A stretch of 64,000 nt of DNA from the NCBI GenBank assembly GCA_022449455.1, contig JAKUPL010000023.1, positions 1-64,000 on the forward strand, read 5' to 3'. This DNA comes from Alcanivorax sp. GTDB lineage: Bacteria > Pseudomonadota > Gammaproteobacteria > Pseudomonadales > Alcanivoracaceae. Under the pieces are notes generated by a model that was not told where the DNA came from, did not search any database, and saw only the letters and a list, made by a program, of their open reading frames with translations. Below are positions 43,135 to 52,714 of this stretch, piece after piece; the stretch's first letter is position 1; each line of letters begins with the position of its first letter. Position numbers and translations under genes: made by a program.

Positions 43135-43281
43135 GGCGGTTTCCTCCTTTGCGGACCCGCGATGTTACCAGCCGCCGTACCCGCCGGCACAGCACCGTTT
43201 GACCGCTGCCGACAGCCGCTGGCCCGGCACCGGCCGAGGCGGTTACTTTGCGGCCTATACAGGCTGTTTATCGGAGTACGC

Positions 43282-44658
43282 ATGACTTCCATGGAAGACG
43301 CCCGGGTACGCGCGGCTCACCTGCCACGCATGCCCCAGCGCAAACTCGACCATATTCCCGGCGACTATGGCTGGCCGCTGCTGGGCCAGACCCTGGCGTT
43401 CCTGCGCGACTACCAGGGTCTGGTGCGCCACCAGGCGGAACGCTACGGGCCGGTGCACAAGGGCAGCGTCATGTTCCAGCGCGGCGTCACCCTGCTCGGG
43501 CCGGAGGCCAATGAGTTCGTGCTGCGCGACAAGGAGCATGTGTTTTCCAGCCGCGCCGCCTGGAACCCGCTGCTGGAGCGGCTGTTCACCGACGGCCTGA
43601 TGCTGCGCGATTTCGCCGATCACAAGTTCCACCGCCGCATCATGCAGCAGGCGTTCAAGAAGCCGGCCCTGGCCGGCTACCTGGAACGCATGAATCCGCG
43701 TATTCACGAAGGCGTGGCAAACTGGCCCGCCGGCGAGACCTTCACCTTTTTCGACCGCATCAAGAGCCTGCTGCTGGACCTGGGCGCGCAGACCTTCCTG
43801 GGCCTGGACATGGGGCCCCGGGCGGACCGGGTGAACCAGTCCTTCATCGACGCCGCGGACGCCTCCCTGGCGGTGCTGCGGGTGCCGATCCCGGGCACCC
43901 TGTGGCACCGGGGCCTGCGCGGCCGGCGTTTCCTGGAGGATTTCATCGCCGGGCTGATCCCGGAGAAGCGGCGCGCGGCCACGCCGGATTTCTTCAGCGA
44001 GCTGTGCAAGGCGGCGGCGGAGGAAGGCGGCCTCACCGACCGGGACGTGACCAACCACATGATCTTCCTGCTGTTCGCCGCCCACGACACCACCACCAGC
44101 ACGCTGTGCTCGCTGATCTATCTGCTGTGCCGGAATCCGCAGTGGCAGACCCGGCTGGCGGCGGAGATGGACCGGGTGGCCGAGGGCATGGACGGCGACG
44201 GACCCGGCTACGGCGACCTGGAAAAGATGGTGGAAACCGGCTGGGTGTTCCGCGAGACCCTGCGCTTGCGGCCGGCGCTGACCACCTTTCCGCGCCGCAC
44301 CGCCGAGGAAGTGGAGTTCCAGGGCTACCGGATTCCGCGCAATACCCTGGTCAATCTGTCGCCGCTTTTCACTCACTACATGCCCGAGTACTGGAGCGAT
44401 CCGGAGCGCTTCGACCCGGAGCGTTTCAGCGACGAGCGCGCCGAGCACAAGGGCCATCATTTCCAGTGGATTCCGTTCGGCGGCGGGCACCATAAATGCC
44501 TGGGGCTGAACTTCGCGGAGATTCAGACCAAGGCCTTTTTGTTCCATTTCCTGCGCCGTTATCGGGTGCGGGTGCGGGACGGGTATGAGATGCCGGTGCA
44601 GTTGGTGCCGTTGGCGATGCCCAAGGATGGGTTGCCGGTGGAGATCGTCCGGCGGTAG
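43282..44658 (+). CDS. cytochrome P450
   Basis: The 458-residue protein is a soluble bacterial P450. The I-helix oxygen groove AAHDTTTS, the K-helix ETLR (WVFRETLRLRP), the PERF-like DPERFSDERA, and the heme loop FGGGHHKCLGLNFAEIQ with the proximal Cys are all present. The sequence resembles the CYP120/CYP51-like branch more than the alkane-hydroxylating CYP153, so the substrate may be a lipid or terpenoid. No ferredoxin gene is adjacent. GGAG precedes the start. A long inverted repeat follows the gene. Confidence 0.93.
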   Translation: MTSMEDARVRAAHLPRMPQRKLDHIPGDYGWPLLGQTLAFLRDYQGLVRHQAERYGPVHKGSVMFQRGVTLLGPEANEFVLRDKEHVFSSRAAWNPLLERLFTDGLMLRDFADHKFHRRIMQQAFKKPALAGYLERMNPRIHEGVANWPAGETFTFFDRIKSLLLDLGAQTFLGLDMGPRADRVNQSFIDAADASLAVLRVPIPGTLWHRGLRGRRFLEDFIAGLIPEKRRAATPDFFSELCKAAAEEGGLTDRDVTNHMIFLLFAAHDTTTSTLCSLIYLLCRNPQWQTRLAAEMDRVAEGMDGDGPGYGDLEKMVETGWVFRETLRLRPALTTFPRRTAEEVEFQGYRIPRNTLVNLSPLFTHYMPEYWSDPERFDPERFSDERAEHKGHHFQWIPFGGGHHKCLGLNFAEIQTKAFLFHFLRRYRVRVRDGYEMPVQLVPLAMPKDGLPVEIVRR

Positions 44659-44676
44659 GTCTCTCCAGTAAGGGCC

Positions 44677-44783
44677 GCGGCTCGGCGGTGGCCCCTTCCG
44701 GGAACGCCGTGAACCCGTCCCTGGGGGCTCCCGGTCAAACATCCTGTTTGACAGGGTCCCGGAAGGGGCCACCGCCGAGCCGC
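44677..44783. repeat. 27-bp inverted repeat around a structured loop
   Basis: Left arm 44677-44703 and right arm 44757-44783 are perfect reverse complements (left arm begins GCGGCTCGGCGGTGGCCCCT). The 53-base loop contains a second hairpin, GTCAAACA-TCC-TGTTTGAC. The element lies 18 bases after the P450 stop and 89 before the channel gene. It could terminate transcription or be a small non-autonomous repeat; I recall similar intergenic palindromes in related genomes, but no second copy is in this window. Confidence 0.75.
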
Positions 44784-44872
44784 TCACGTGCCAAATTCCT
44801 CCATCGCTTGGTTTGAGGTGGGGGGTGGCGGGGGTAGACTGTGGCCTTTCCGGTGATGGTGTCGGGTTGGTT

Positions 44873-45400
44873 ATGTCCGCCTTTTTCGTGAAGATTCTGC
44901 TGTCCCTGGCGGTGGTGCTGGGGGCGTTCGGGTTGTCGTCGTTGTTGCGCGGGGTGACGCGGCGGCTGGGCGAGCGGCGCGGGTTCGCGCGCGCCCGGGT
45001 GTTCCAGGTGGCGGTGCTGATCAATGTGCTGTGCCTGGTGCTCGGTCTGCTGTTGCTGGGCGCGGTCTGGGGGCTCAGCGGCGACGGCGTGGTGGTGTTC
45101 GCCACCTCCCTGGTGGCGTTGCTGGGCGTGGCGCTGTTCGCCAGCTGGTCGATGCTGAGCAACGCCACGGCGGCGGTGATTCTGTTTTTCAGCGCCCCCT
45201 ATCGGATCGGCGACCGCATCCGCTTTCTTGATGGCGACAATACGGTGACCGGCTGCATCCGTCATATGGGGCTGGTGTTCGTGGTGCTGGAGGATCAGGA
45301 GGGCCATCATTACACCCTGCCCAACAACCTGCTGCTGCAGAAGACCGTGATCCAGTTGCGCGGCGAGGGCATTCCCGCCGACCAGAAGCACTGCCGTTGA
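44873..45400 (+). CDS. short MscS-type mechanosensitive channel
   Basis: The 175-residue protein has two or three membrane helices, then SWSMLSNATAAVILFFSAPYRIGDRI, the pore-helix and beta-domain entry of MscS channels, followed by LEDQEGHHYTLPNNLLLQKTV. It stops after the beta domain and lacks the C-terminal alpha-beta vestibule of E. coli MscS, so it is a minimal form. It should gate on membrane tension during osmotic downshock, fitting the betaine genes nearby. There is no strong ribosome site before the start. Confidence 0.8.
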   Translation: MSAFFVKILLSLAVVLGAFGLSSLLRGVTRRLGERRGFARARVFQVAVLINVLCLVLGLLLLGAVWGLSGDGVVVFATSLVALLGVALFASWSMLSNATAAVILFFSAPYRIGDRIRFLDGDNTVTGCIRHMGLVFVVLEDQEGHHYTLPNNLLLQKTVIQLRGEGIPADQKHCR

Positions 45401-45439
45401 TGGGTCGCCGTTGATACTCCGCCGCCAAGGACGCCCGCC

Positions 45440-45793
45440 ATGCCGCCGATTCTGACCACCGTCTGTCTGCTCACCCTGAGCAATATCTTCATGACCTTCG
45501 CCTGGTACGGCCATCTGAAGAACATGGCGCACAAGCCCTGGATCGTGGCGGCGTTGGTCAGTTGGGGCATCGCCCTGTTCGAGTATTTGCTGCAGGTGCC
45601 GGCCAATCGCATCGGCCATCAGGTGCTGAACGTGGGCCAGTTGAAGATCACCCAGGAGGTGATCACCCTGGCCGTGTTCGTGCCTTTTTCGGTTTTTTAC
45701 CTGAAGGAGAAGCTCAGCTGGGACTACCTGTGGGCCGGGCTGTGTCTGCTGGGCGCGGTGTTTTTCATCTTCCGCGGCCGTTTGATGGGCTGA
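45440..45793 (+). CDS. DMT/DUF486 family membrane protein
   Basis: The 117-residue protein has four helices and the DUF486 blocks: TLSNIFMTFAWYGHLKN, WGIALFEYLLQVPANRIGH and LGAVFFIFRGR. This family is a half-size member of the drug/metabolite transporter clan with no established substrate. It starts 39 bases after the channel gene in the same direction. GAGG-free leader; the start is fixed by the family's usual first helix. Confidence 0.9.
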   Translation: MPPILTTVCLLTLSNIFMTFAWYGHLKNMAHKPWIVAALVSWGIALFEYLLQVPANRIGHQVLNVGQLKITQEVITLAVFVPFSVFYLKEKLSWDYLWAGLCLLGAVFFIFRGRLMG

Positions 45794-45846
45794 GCCCGGG
45801 CGCCGGGGCGGGTATAGTAAGCGGCGACCACCAAGGAGGAAGACGC

Positions 45847-46155
45847 ATGCGCATGTTGATGATGGGGCTGCTGGCGGGGTCGCTGGCGCTGACCGGCTGC
45901 CAGAGCGGCCGCACCGCCCACCCGCTGCCCGACGCCTGTTTCCAGGCCCCGGACACCGGCCAGTGCCGGGCGGCCATGCCGCGTTACTATTACGACGCGG
46001 ACACGGACCGTTGTGAGCAGTTCACCTGGGGCGGCTGCGAAGGCAGCGTGCCGTTCGAGACCCTGGATGCCTGCATGGCCACCTGCTACGCCCCGGCACC
46101 GGATTTGCAAGGCAATTCGCAAGAGGGCGATGGCCAGGGCAGTGACATGCCGTGA
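45847..46155 (+). CDS. Kunitz/BPTI-domain lipoprotein
   Basis: The 102-residue protein has a lipoprotein signal ending LALTGC (Cys18) and then a complete Kunitz domain: Cys 31, 40, 56, 64, 76 and 80 with spacings 8, 15, 7, 11 and 3, against 8, 15, 7, 12 and 3 in BPTI. The blocks RYYYDADTDRCEQFTWGGC and LDACMATC match the family. The residue after the second Cys is Arg (R41), the P1 position, which predicts inhibition of trypsin-like proteases. It should be anchored to the inner face of the outer membrane. AGGAGG precedes the start. The next gene overlaps by four bases. Confidence 0.88.
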   Translation: MRMLMMGLLAGSLALTGCQSGRTAHPLPDACFQAPDTGQCRAAMPRYYYDADTDRCEQFTWGGCEGSVPFETLDACMATCYAPAPDLQGNSQEGDGQGSDMP

Positions 46156-46487
46156 ACGAGCACAGCCGGCAAATGCTGAGGGTGGTGTACGCCCTGCTTT
46201 TGATCGGCTTGCTCACCGGCGGCCTGACCGCCCTGGTGGGCGCCGTGATCGCTCACCTGAACGCACCCGAGGCGGGGGAGCCGGAACGCTCCCATTACCG
46301 TTTCCAGTACCGGACGTTCTGGATCGGCTTGCTGTATTACCTGATCGCCGGCGTCACCACCCTGGCGCTGATCGGCTGGTTACTGCTGGTGATCATCGTG
46401 ATCTGGTGGCTGGTGCGCTGCGTGCGCGGACTGCGCGACGTGGGCCGCGACCGGCCGCCGGCCAACCTGACCACCTGGGGGTTCTAG
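46152..46487 (+). CDS. DUF4870-like membrane protein
   Basis: The 111-residue protein starts with GTG inside the stop codon of the Kunitz gene (GTGA). It has three helices (VVYALLLIGLLTGGLTALVG, FWIGLLYYLIAGVTTLALIG, and LLLVIIVIWWLVRCVRGLR) and resembles the small DUF4870 membrane proteins. The function is unknown. Overlap with the Kunitz lipoprotein suggests that the two are made together. Confidence 0.8.
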   Translation: MNEHSRQMLRVVYALLLIGLLTGGLTALVGAVIAHLNAPEAGEPERSHYRFQYRTFWIGLLYYLIAGVTTLALIGWLLLVIIVIWWLVRCVRGLRDVGRDRPPANLTTWGF

Positions 46488-46571
46488 CCGCCGGCGGTAC
46501 CCTGGGACTTTGTCATAAAATCGTTATCGGAGCCGGTCACACTGCCGGGTCCGCCAATCGGGAGACCTTTC

Positions 46572-47342
46572 ATGGCTTTACTGCGTTCGTTCGTGTTGAT
46601 TCTGGGTTCCGCGCTGTTGCTCTCGGCCTGCGCCCGCAGCCCGGTGGTGCAGCTTTATGACGGCGCCGCGAAACCGGACGCCCAGGTGCTGACGGTGCGC
46701 GTGCCGTCGGATCTGGAAGTGTTCACCATCAACGGCCAGGAGGTGGACGGCGTGAACACCTTCTTCAGCAGTGGTTACAAGGACCTCAAGCTGGCCCCCG
46801 GCCGCTACGAAATCATGGCGTACTACAAGCGCCTGTGGGATCTGGACGCGGACAACCACGAAGTACTCAAGTCCGACCCGGCCAAATTCACCGTCGACGG
46901 CAGCGCCGGCGAGTTCTACCGGCTGGCCTTCGACCGCCCGGAAAACGTGGACCAGGCCCGCGTGCTGGCCGACGACTTTTCCGGCCGCGTGGAGAACGTG
47001 ACCACCGGCGAGAGCACCCCGTCCGAGCCCAGCGGTCTGGTGCTGAACCGGGGCATTCTGGCGCCGATCACCGGCACCGAAGTGGAGCAGAAAACCTCCC
47101 GGGCGATCACCCCGCAGGGCGGCGGCGGCACCGAGCAACCGGCCTTCGCCGGCCGTGCCAAGGTGACCAGCGTGGCGCCGGCGGGCGAGCCGCCGGCGAC
47201 CCCGGCCCCGCCGGCCCCCGCACCCGCCCCGGCACCCGCGACCAGCGGTAACAGCGCCAGCTACCTGGATACCCTGAAAGCGCAATGGAACCAAGCCACG
47301 CCCGAAGAGCGCCGTGAGTTCCTGCAGTGGATTTCTCAATAA
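46572..47342 (+). CDS. DUF2057 family lipoprotein-like protein
   Basis: The 256-residue protein has a lipobox LLLSAC (Cys20) and the DUF2057 region LTVRVPSDLEVFTINGQEVD, SSGYKDLKLAPGRYEIMAYY, followed by a Pro/Ala-rich linker and a short helical tail (LDTLKAQWNQATPEERREFL) absent from simple members such as YccT. It is probably an outer-membrane-attached periplasmic protein of unknown function. A promoter is likely in the 84 bases upstream. Confidence 0.8.
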   Translation: MALLRSFVLILGSALLLSACARSPVVQLYDGAAKPDAQVLTVRVPSDLEVFTINGQEVDGVNTFFSSGYKDLKLAPGRYEIMAYYKRLWDLDADNHEVLKSDPAKFTVDGSAGEFYRLAFDRPENVDQARVLADDFSGRVENVTTGESTPSEPSGLVLNRGILAPITGTEVEQKTSRAITPQGGGGTEQPAFAGRAKVTSVAPAGEPPATPAPPAPAPAPAPATSGNSASYLDTLKAQWNQATPEERREFLQWISQ

Positions 47343-47374
47343 CGCTTTGAGCCCCAAGCTGTAGGGGGCCGCCC

Positions 47375-47794
47375 CTATTCCCCCTGCAGCGTCGCCACGA
47401 TCCGCCGGCCACCGGCGTGATCGCGGTGCTCGCAGAGATAAATGCCCTGCCAGGTGCCCAGCGCCGCCGCGCCGTCGCGGATCGGCACCGTCAGGCTCTC
47501 GCCGATCAGTACCGTCTTGATGTGCGCCGGCATGTCGTCCGGCCCCTCCAGGGTGTGCGCATAGTGCGGTGCGTTCTCCGGCACCATCACGTTGAAGTGC
47601 CGCTCCAGGTCGCCGCGCACGTCCGGGTCCGCGTTCTCGTTGATCGCCAGGGAAGCGGAAGTGTGCTGAATGAACAAGTGCAACAGACCCACGCTCAGCT
47701 CGCCCACCTCCGGCAGTTCGCCGAACAGCTCCCGGCTGATCAAATGAAAGCCCCGCGGGCGCGGGGCCAGGGTCAGGATCCGTTGATGCCACAT
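47375..47794 (-). CDS. yjbQ: YjbQ-family protein (UPF0047)
   Basis: The 139-residue protein matches the YjbQ/UPF0047 fold: GLLHLFIQHTSASLAINENAD, HYAHTLEGPDDMPAHIK with the conserved histidines, and GTWQGIYLCEHRDHAG. Members have weak thiamin phosphate synthase activity, but the physiological role is unclear. It is convergent with the DUF2057 gene and follows the dehydrogenase gene by 28 bases on the same strand. Confidence 0.92.
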   Translation of the reverse strand: MWHQRILTLAPRPRGFHLISRELFGELPEVGELSVGLLHLFIQHTSASLAINENADPDVRGDLERHFNVMVPENAPHYAHTLEGPDDMPAHIKTVLIGESLTVPIRDGAAALGTWQGIYLCEHRDHAGGRRIVATLQGE

Positions 47795-47822
47795 GGCCGC
47801 TCTCGCTTAAAGTAATGACCGT

Positions 47823-48794
47823 TCAGGCGCTGGTCAGACCGTTGACCACATTGCGCGGCTGGCCGTTCCGCCAGGCACTCAGATTGGCCACGACCCCGTC
47901 CAGCAGGCGCTGGCGGGATTCCGTGCTGACCCAGGCGCTGTGCGGCGTGATGATCAGATTGGGCAGGTCGTCCGCCAGCAGAGGATGGTCCGCCGGCGGC
48001 GGTTCCTGGCTGAGCACGTCCAGGGCGGCGCCGCCCAGAGTACCCTCACGCAGCGCCCGGGCCAGGGCCGGCTCGTCCACCAGCCCGCCCCGGGCGGTGT
48101 TGATCAGGCCGGCGCCGGGTTTCATGGCGGCCAGGAAGTCCGCGTTCACCAGCTTGTCGGTTTCCGCGGTCAGCGGGCAATGCAGGCTGACCAGGTCGGA
48201 GCGTGCCAGCAGCTCGTTCAGGGGCACTCTGTCCGCCTGCGGCGCGGCACCGGGGCGCAGCGATTGCGCCACCAGCACGGTCATGCCGAACGCCGTCGCC
48301 AGGGCTTCCACCCGGCGGCCCAGATCGCCGTGGCCGATCAGCCCCAGGGTCTTGCCGTTGAGATCGAACACCGGATGGTCCATGCGGCAGAACATGGACG
48401 AGCGAGGCCAGGCCTGGCGCGCCTCGCGGTCGTACTGGTGCCAGCGGGTGGCCAGCCCGAGCATCAGCGCCAGGGTGTGCTGGGCCACCGTTTCCGTGCC
48501 GTAGCCACTGACGTTGCACACCACCACGCCCTGCCGGCGGGCGGCCTCCAGATCCACGTTATTGATGCCGGTGGCGGAGATACAGATCAGCTTAAGCTCT
48601 GGCGCCGCCGCCAGCGTTTCCGCGTCGATCACCACCTTGTTGGTGACCGCGACGGTAGCGTCCCGCAAACGGTTTTTTACAGCGTCCGGGCCGGTTTGCT
48701 CGTAGTATGTCCAGTGTGACAGTTGGCGCTCCAGGGCCGAAGAATCCAGCTCTTCGAGCTTCAGGGTCTGACTGTCGAGAATCACGCCTTTCAT
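47823..48794 (-). CDS. D-2-hydroxyacid dehydrogenase
   Basis: The 323-residue protein has the NAD-binding LGLIGHGDLGRRVEAL, the AHTLALMLGLATR block, the catalytic Arg in INTARGGLVDE, and the His in TPHSAWVST. It reduces 2-oxoacids such as hydroxypyruvate or glyoxylate, most like HprA glycerate dehydrogenases, though substrates of this family are broad. It is divergent from the DUF523 gene by 39 bases. Confidence 0.9.
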   Translation of the reverse strand: MKGVILDSQTLKLEELDSSALERQLSHWTYYEQTGPDAVKNRLRDATVAVTNKVVIDAETLAAAPELKLICISATGINNVDLEAARRQGVVVCNVSGYGTETVAQHTLALMLGLATRWHQYDREARQAWPRSSMFCRMDHPVFDLNGKTLGLIGHGDLGRRVEALATAFGMTVLVAQSLRPGAAPQADRVPLNELLARSDLVSLHCPLTAETDKLVNADFLAAMKPGAGLINTARGGLVDEPALARALREGTLGGAALDVLSQEPPPADHPLLADDLPNLIITPHSAWVSTESRQRLLDGVVANLSAWRNGQPRNVVNGLTSA

Positions 48795-48833
48795 GAAAAC
48801 ACCATCGCCGTCGGTGATCAGCAGGGGAGACCC

Positions 48834-49484
48834 ATGCTACCGGATTTGCTGCAGCAAATGGGCTTTGTCGCCGCCGACCGGCCGACGGTGGGAGTAAGCG
48901 CCTGCCTGACCGGCAACCCCGTGCGCCATGACGGCGGCCACCGGCGCCATGCCCTGGTGCAGGACGAACTGGCCGGTCTGGTGCGGCTGGTGGAGGTGTG
49001 CCCGGAGGTGGCCGTGGGCCTGCCGGTGCCGCGCCCGCCAATCCAGGTGGTGGAGATTGAAGGGGCCCGCCGGGTCCGTCACGTGACCGCGCCCCGGCAG
49101 GATCTCACCGAGGCGCTGGCCGACCAGGCCCGCGCCGTGGGCCCTGCTCTCAGCGGCTTCGTGGTGAAAAGCCGCTCGCCCAGCTGCGGGCTTGGCACCA
49201 CCCCGGTGCACGATGAGCAGGGCCGCCCCTTTGCCCTGGGCGACGGCGCCTTTGCCGGTACCCTGGCGCGGCATCACCCCCATCTGCCGATGGCCAACGA
49301 CAGCGATCTCGACGCCCCCCTGTTCACCCAGGCGTTTCTGTTACGGGTGTTCTGTCACCACCATTGGCGTACCCATGGCGCGGACGGCCTGGCGACCCTG
49401 CGCGCCCGCAGCGGCCGCCTTGACGAACCGTTGCTGTCCGGTACGCGACGCTTTCTCGACCGGCTCGCCGGCGTTCGCCACTGA
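48834..49484 (+). CDS. DUF523 protein, TudS-like thiouracil desulfidase
   Basis: The 216-residue protein begins MLPDLLQQMGFVAADRPTVG after AGGGGAG. The family's three conserved cysteines are in VSACLTGNPVRHDGGH, EVCPEVAVGLPVPRPP and KSRSPSCGL, expected to hold a 4Fe-4S cluster with one free iron. TudS proteins remove sulfur from 2-thiouracil, which may recycle damaged tRNA bases. A C-terminal DUF1722 domain, common in longer relatives, is absent. Confidence 0.85.
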   Translation: MLPDLLQQMGFVAADRPTVGVSACLTGNPVRHDGGHRRHALVQDELAGLVRLVEVCPEVAVGLPVPRPPIQVVEIEGARRVRHVTAPRQDLTEALADQARAVGPALSGFVVKSRSPSCGLGTTPVHDEQGRPFALGDGAFAGTLARHHPHLPMANDSDLDAPLFTQAFLLRVFCHHHWRTHGADGLATLRARSGRLDEPLLSGTRRFLDRLAGVRH

Positions 49485-49528
49485 CCGGCGGCCTCCCCTT
49501 CTCTCATGGCTTGCGAGGTAGAGCTTTT

Positions 49529-50992
<1,464 letters not shown>

Positions 50993-51013
50993 CCGGCCGC
51001 CACGGGGGCCTGT

Positions 51014-52714
51014 CTAGTCCGACACCCGCCGTGGCGTACCCAAGCGCTGGCGCTGCTCCCACTGTTCCGGCGCGAAACTCGGCGCCTCGCTGCGCAAAGG
51101 CTCGCGGCCGAGAATATGGTCCGCGCCTTTCTCGCCGATCATGATGGTCGGCGCGTTCAGGTTGCCGTTGGTGACCGTGGGCATGATCGACGAATCCACC
51201 ACCCGCAGATTGGCGATACCGTGCACCCGGCACTGCGGATCCACCACCGCCATGGCGTCCGTGCCCATGCGGCAGGAGCCGGCCGGGTGGTAGGCGGTCT
51301 CGGCGGTTTCCGCCAGCCAGTGGTCGATCTCCGCGTCACTGTTCACCTCCGGCCCCGGTGATACCTCACGGCCCCGGTAGGGGTCCAGCGCCGGCTGGGC
51401 GAAGATCTCCCGGGTCAACCGCAAGCCGGCACGGAAGGCGGCCTTGTCCTCTTCCTCGGCCAGATAGTTGAAGACGATTTCCGGCGGGTCCTCCGCGTTG
51501 GCGGATTTCAGTTTGACCCAGCCCCGGCTCTTCGGCTTGTTGGCGCCCAGGTGTACCTGGAAGCCGTGGCCCTTGAAGGCACTGGAGCCGTCATAGGCGA
51601 TGGCGCCGGCCAGGAAGTGGTACTGCAGATCCGGATATTTGAGACCGGCCCGGCTGCGGATGTAACCGTTGGATTCAAACTGGTTGGACGTACCAAGGCC
51701 GCGCTTCAGGAACAGCCAGTTAGCGCCGATCCAGGCCTTGGCCAGCGGCCCCAGCCAGGCATTGAGCGTGATTTTCTGCGTGCACTCCTGCTGTACCCAG
51801 ACCTCCAGATGGTCCTGCAGATTCTGGCCCACGCCGGGCAGATCGTGGACCACCTCGATACCATGGGCTTTGAGGTGCTCCGCCGGGCCGATGCCGGACA
51901 GCATCAGCAGCTTCGGTGAGTTGAAGGCGCTGGCGGAGAGAATCACCTCGCGACGGGCACCCACCCGCAGGGTGCGCCCGCCTTGCAGGTATTCCACGCC
52001 CACGGCCTTCTTGCCTTCCATGATCACCCGGGTGGTCAGGGCATGGGTCTGCACATCCAGATTGGGCCGCGTCATGGCCGGCTTCAGGTAGGCCACCGCG
52101 GTGGAACAGCGCACGCCGTCGCGCACCGTCATGTCCATGCGGCAGAAGCCTTCCTGGCGGTAACCGTTGTAGTCCTCGGTGCGCCCGTAGCCGGCCTGCT
52201 CACCGGCTTCGATAAAGGCGCGGTAGAGCGGGTTTTTCATGTTGTTGCCGTTGCAGGTGGTGAGCCCGCCCTGGTCGCCCCGATAGGCATCGGCGCCGTA
52301 CACGCAATCCTCCGCGCGCTTGAAGTAAGGCAGCACGTCCTGGTAGCTCCAGCCGTCGGCACCGTGCTCCACCCATTCCTGGAAATCGCCGGCGTTGCCA
52401 CGCACATAGGCCAACCCGTTGATCGAGGACGAGCCGCCCAGCACCTTGCCCCGGGCCTGATGAATACGGCGGCCCTGAAGGCCGGGCTCGGGCTCGGACT
52501 CGAAGCCCCAGTTATAGCGCTTCATGTTCATGGGAATGGAGAAAGCGGTGGGCATGCGGATAAAGATGGAACCGTCGCTGCCGCCGTACTCCAGCACCCG
52601 CACGGTGTGCTCACCGCTTTCGGTCAGCCGGCTGGCCAGCACCGCGCCGGCGGAGCCGGCGCCCACGATCACATAGTCGAACACTTCATCGAACGGCGTC
52701 TCGCTCATGGTCAC
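51014..52714 (-). CDS. betA: choline dehydrogenase
   Basis: The 566-residue GMC flavoprotein starts with the FAD motif DYVIVGAGSAGAVLASRL, then GGSSSINGLAYVRGN, and ends with the catalytic His pair region AYHPAGSCRMG and VVDSSIMPTVTNGNLNAPTIM. It oxidises choline to betaine aldehyde at the membrane. Its start overlaps betT by four bases (ATGA), so uptake and oxidation are co-translated. It is convergent to betB, with 21 bases between. Confidence 0.95.
   Translation of the reverse strand: MTMSETPFDEVFDYVIVGAGSAGAVLASRLTESGEHTVRVLEYGGSDGSIFIRMPTAFSIPMNMKRYNWGFESEPEPGLQGRRIHQARGKVLGGSSSINGLAYVRGNAGDFQEWVEHGADGWSYQDVLPYFKRAEDCVYGADAYRGDQGGLTTCNGNNMKNPLYRAFIEAGEQAGYGRTEDYNGYRQEGFCRMDMTVRDGVRCSTAVAYLKPAMTRPNLDVQTHALTTRVIMEGKKAVGVEYLQGGRTLRVGARREVILSASAFNSPKLLMLSGIGPAEHLKAHGIEVVHDLPGVGQNLQDHLEVWVQQECTQKITLNAWLGPLAKAWIGANWLFLKRGLGTSNQFESNGYIRSRAGLKYPDLQYHFLAGAIAYDGSSAFKGHGFQVHLGANKPKSRGWVKLKSANAEDPPEIVFNYLAEEEDKAAFRAGLRLTREIFAQPALDPYRGREVSPGPEVNSDAEIDHWLAETAETAYHPAGSCRMGTDAMAVVDPQCRVHGIANLRVVDSSIMPTVTNGNLNAPTIMIGEKGADHILGREPLRSEAPSFAPEQWEQRQRLGTPRRVSD

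Noticed and set aside
43255-45168. Minus-strand frame of over 600 codons antisense to the P450 gene and channel gene
   Set aside because: Low-complexity composition and no domain; the plus strand encodes a P450 with heme and I-helix motifs.
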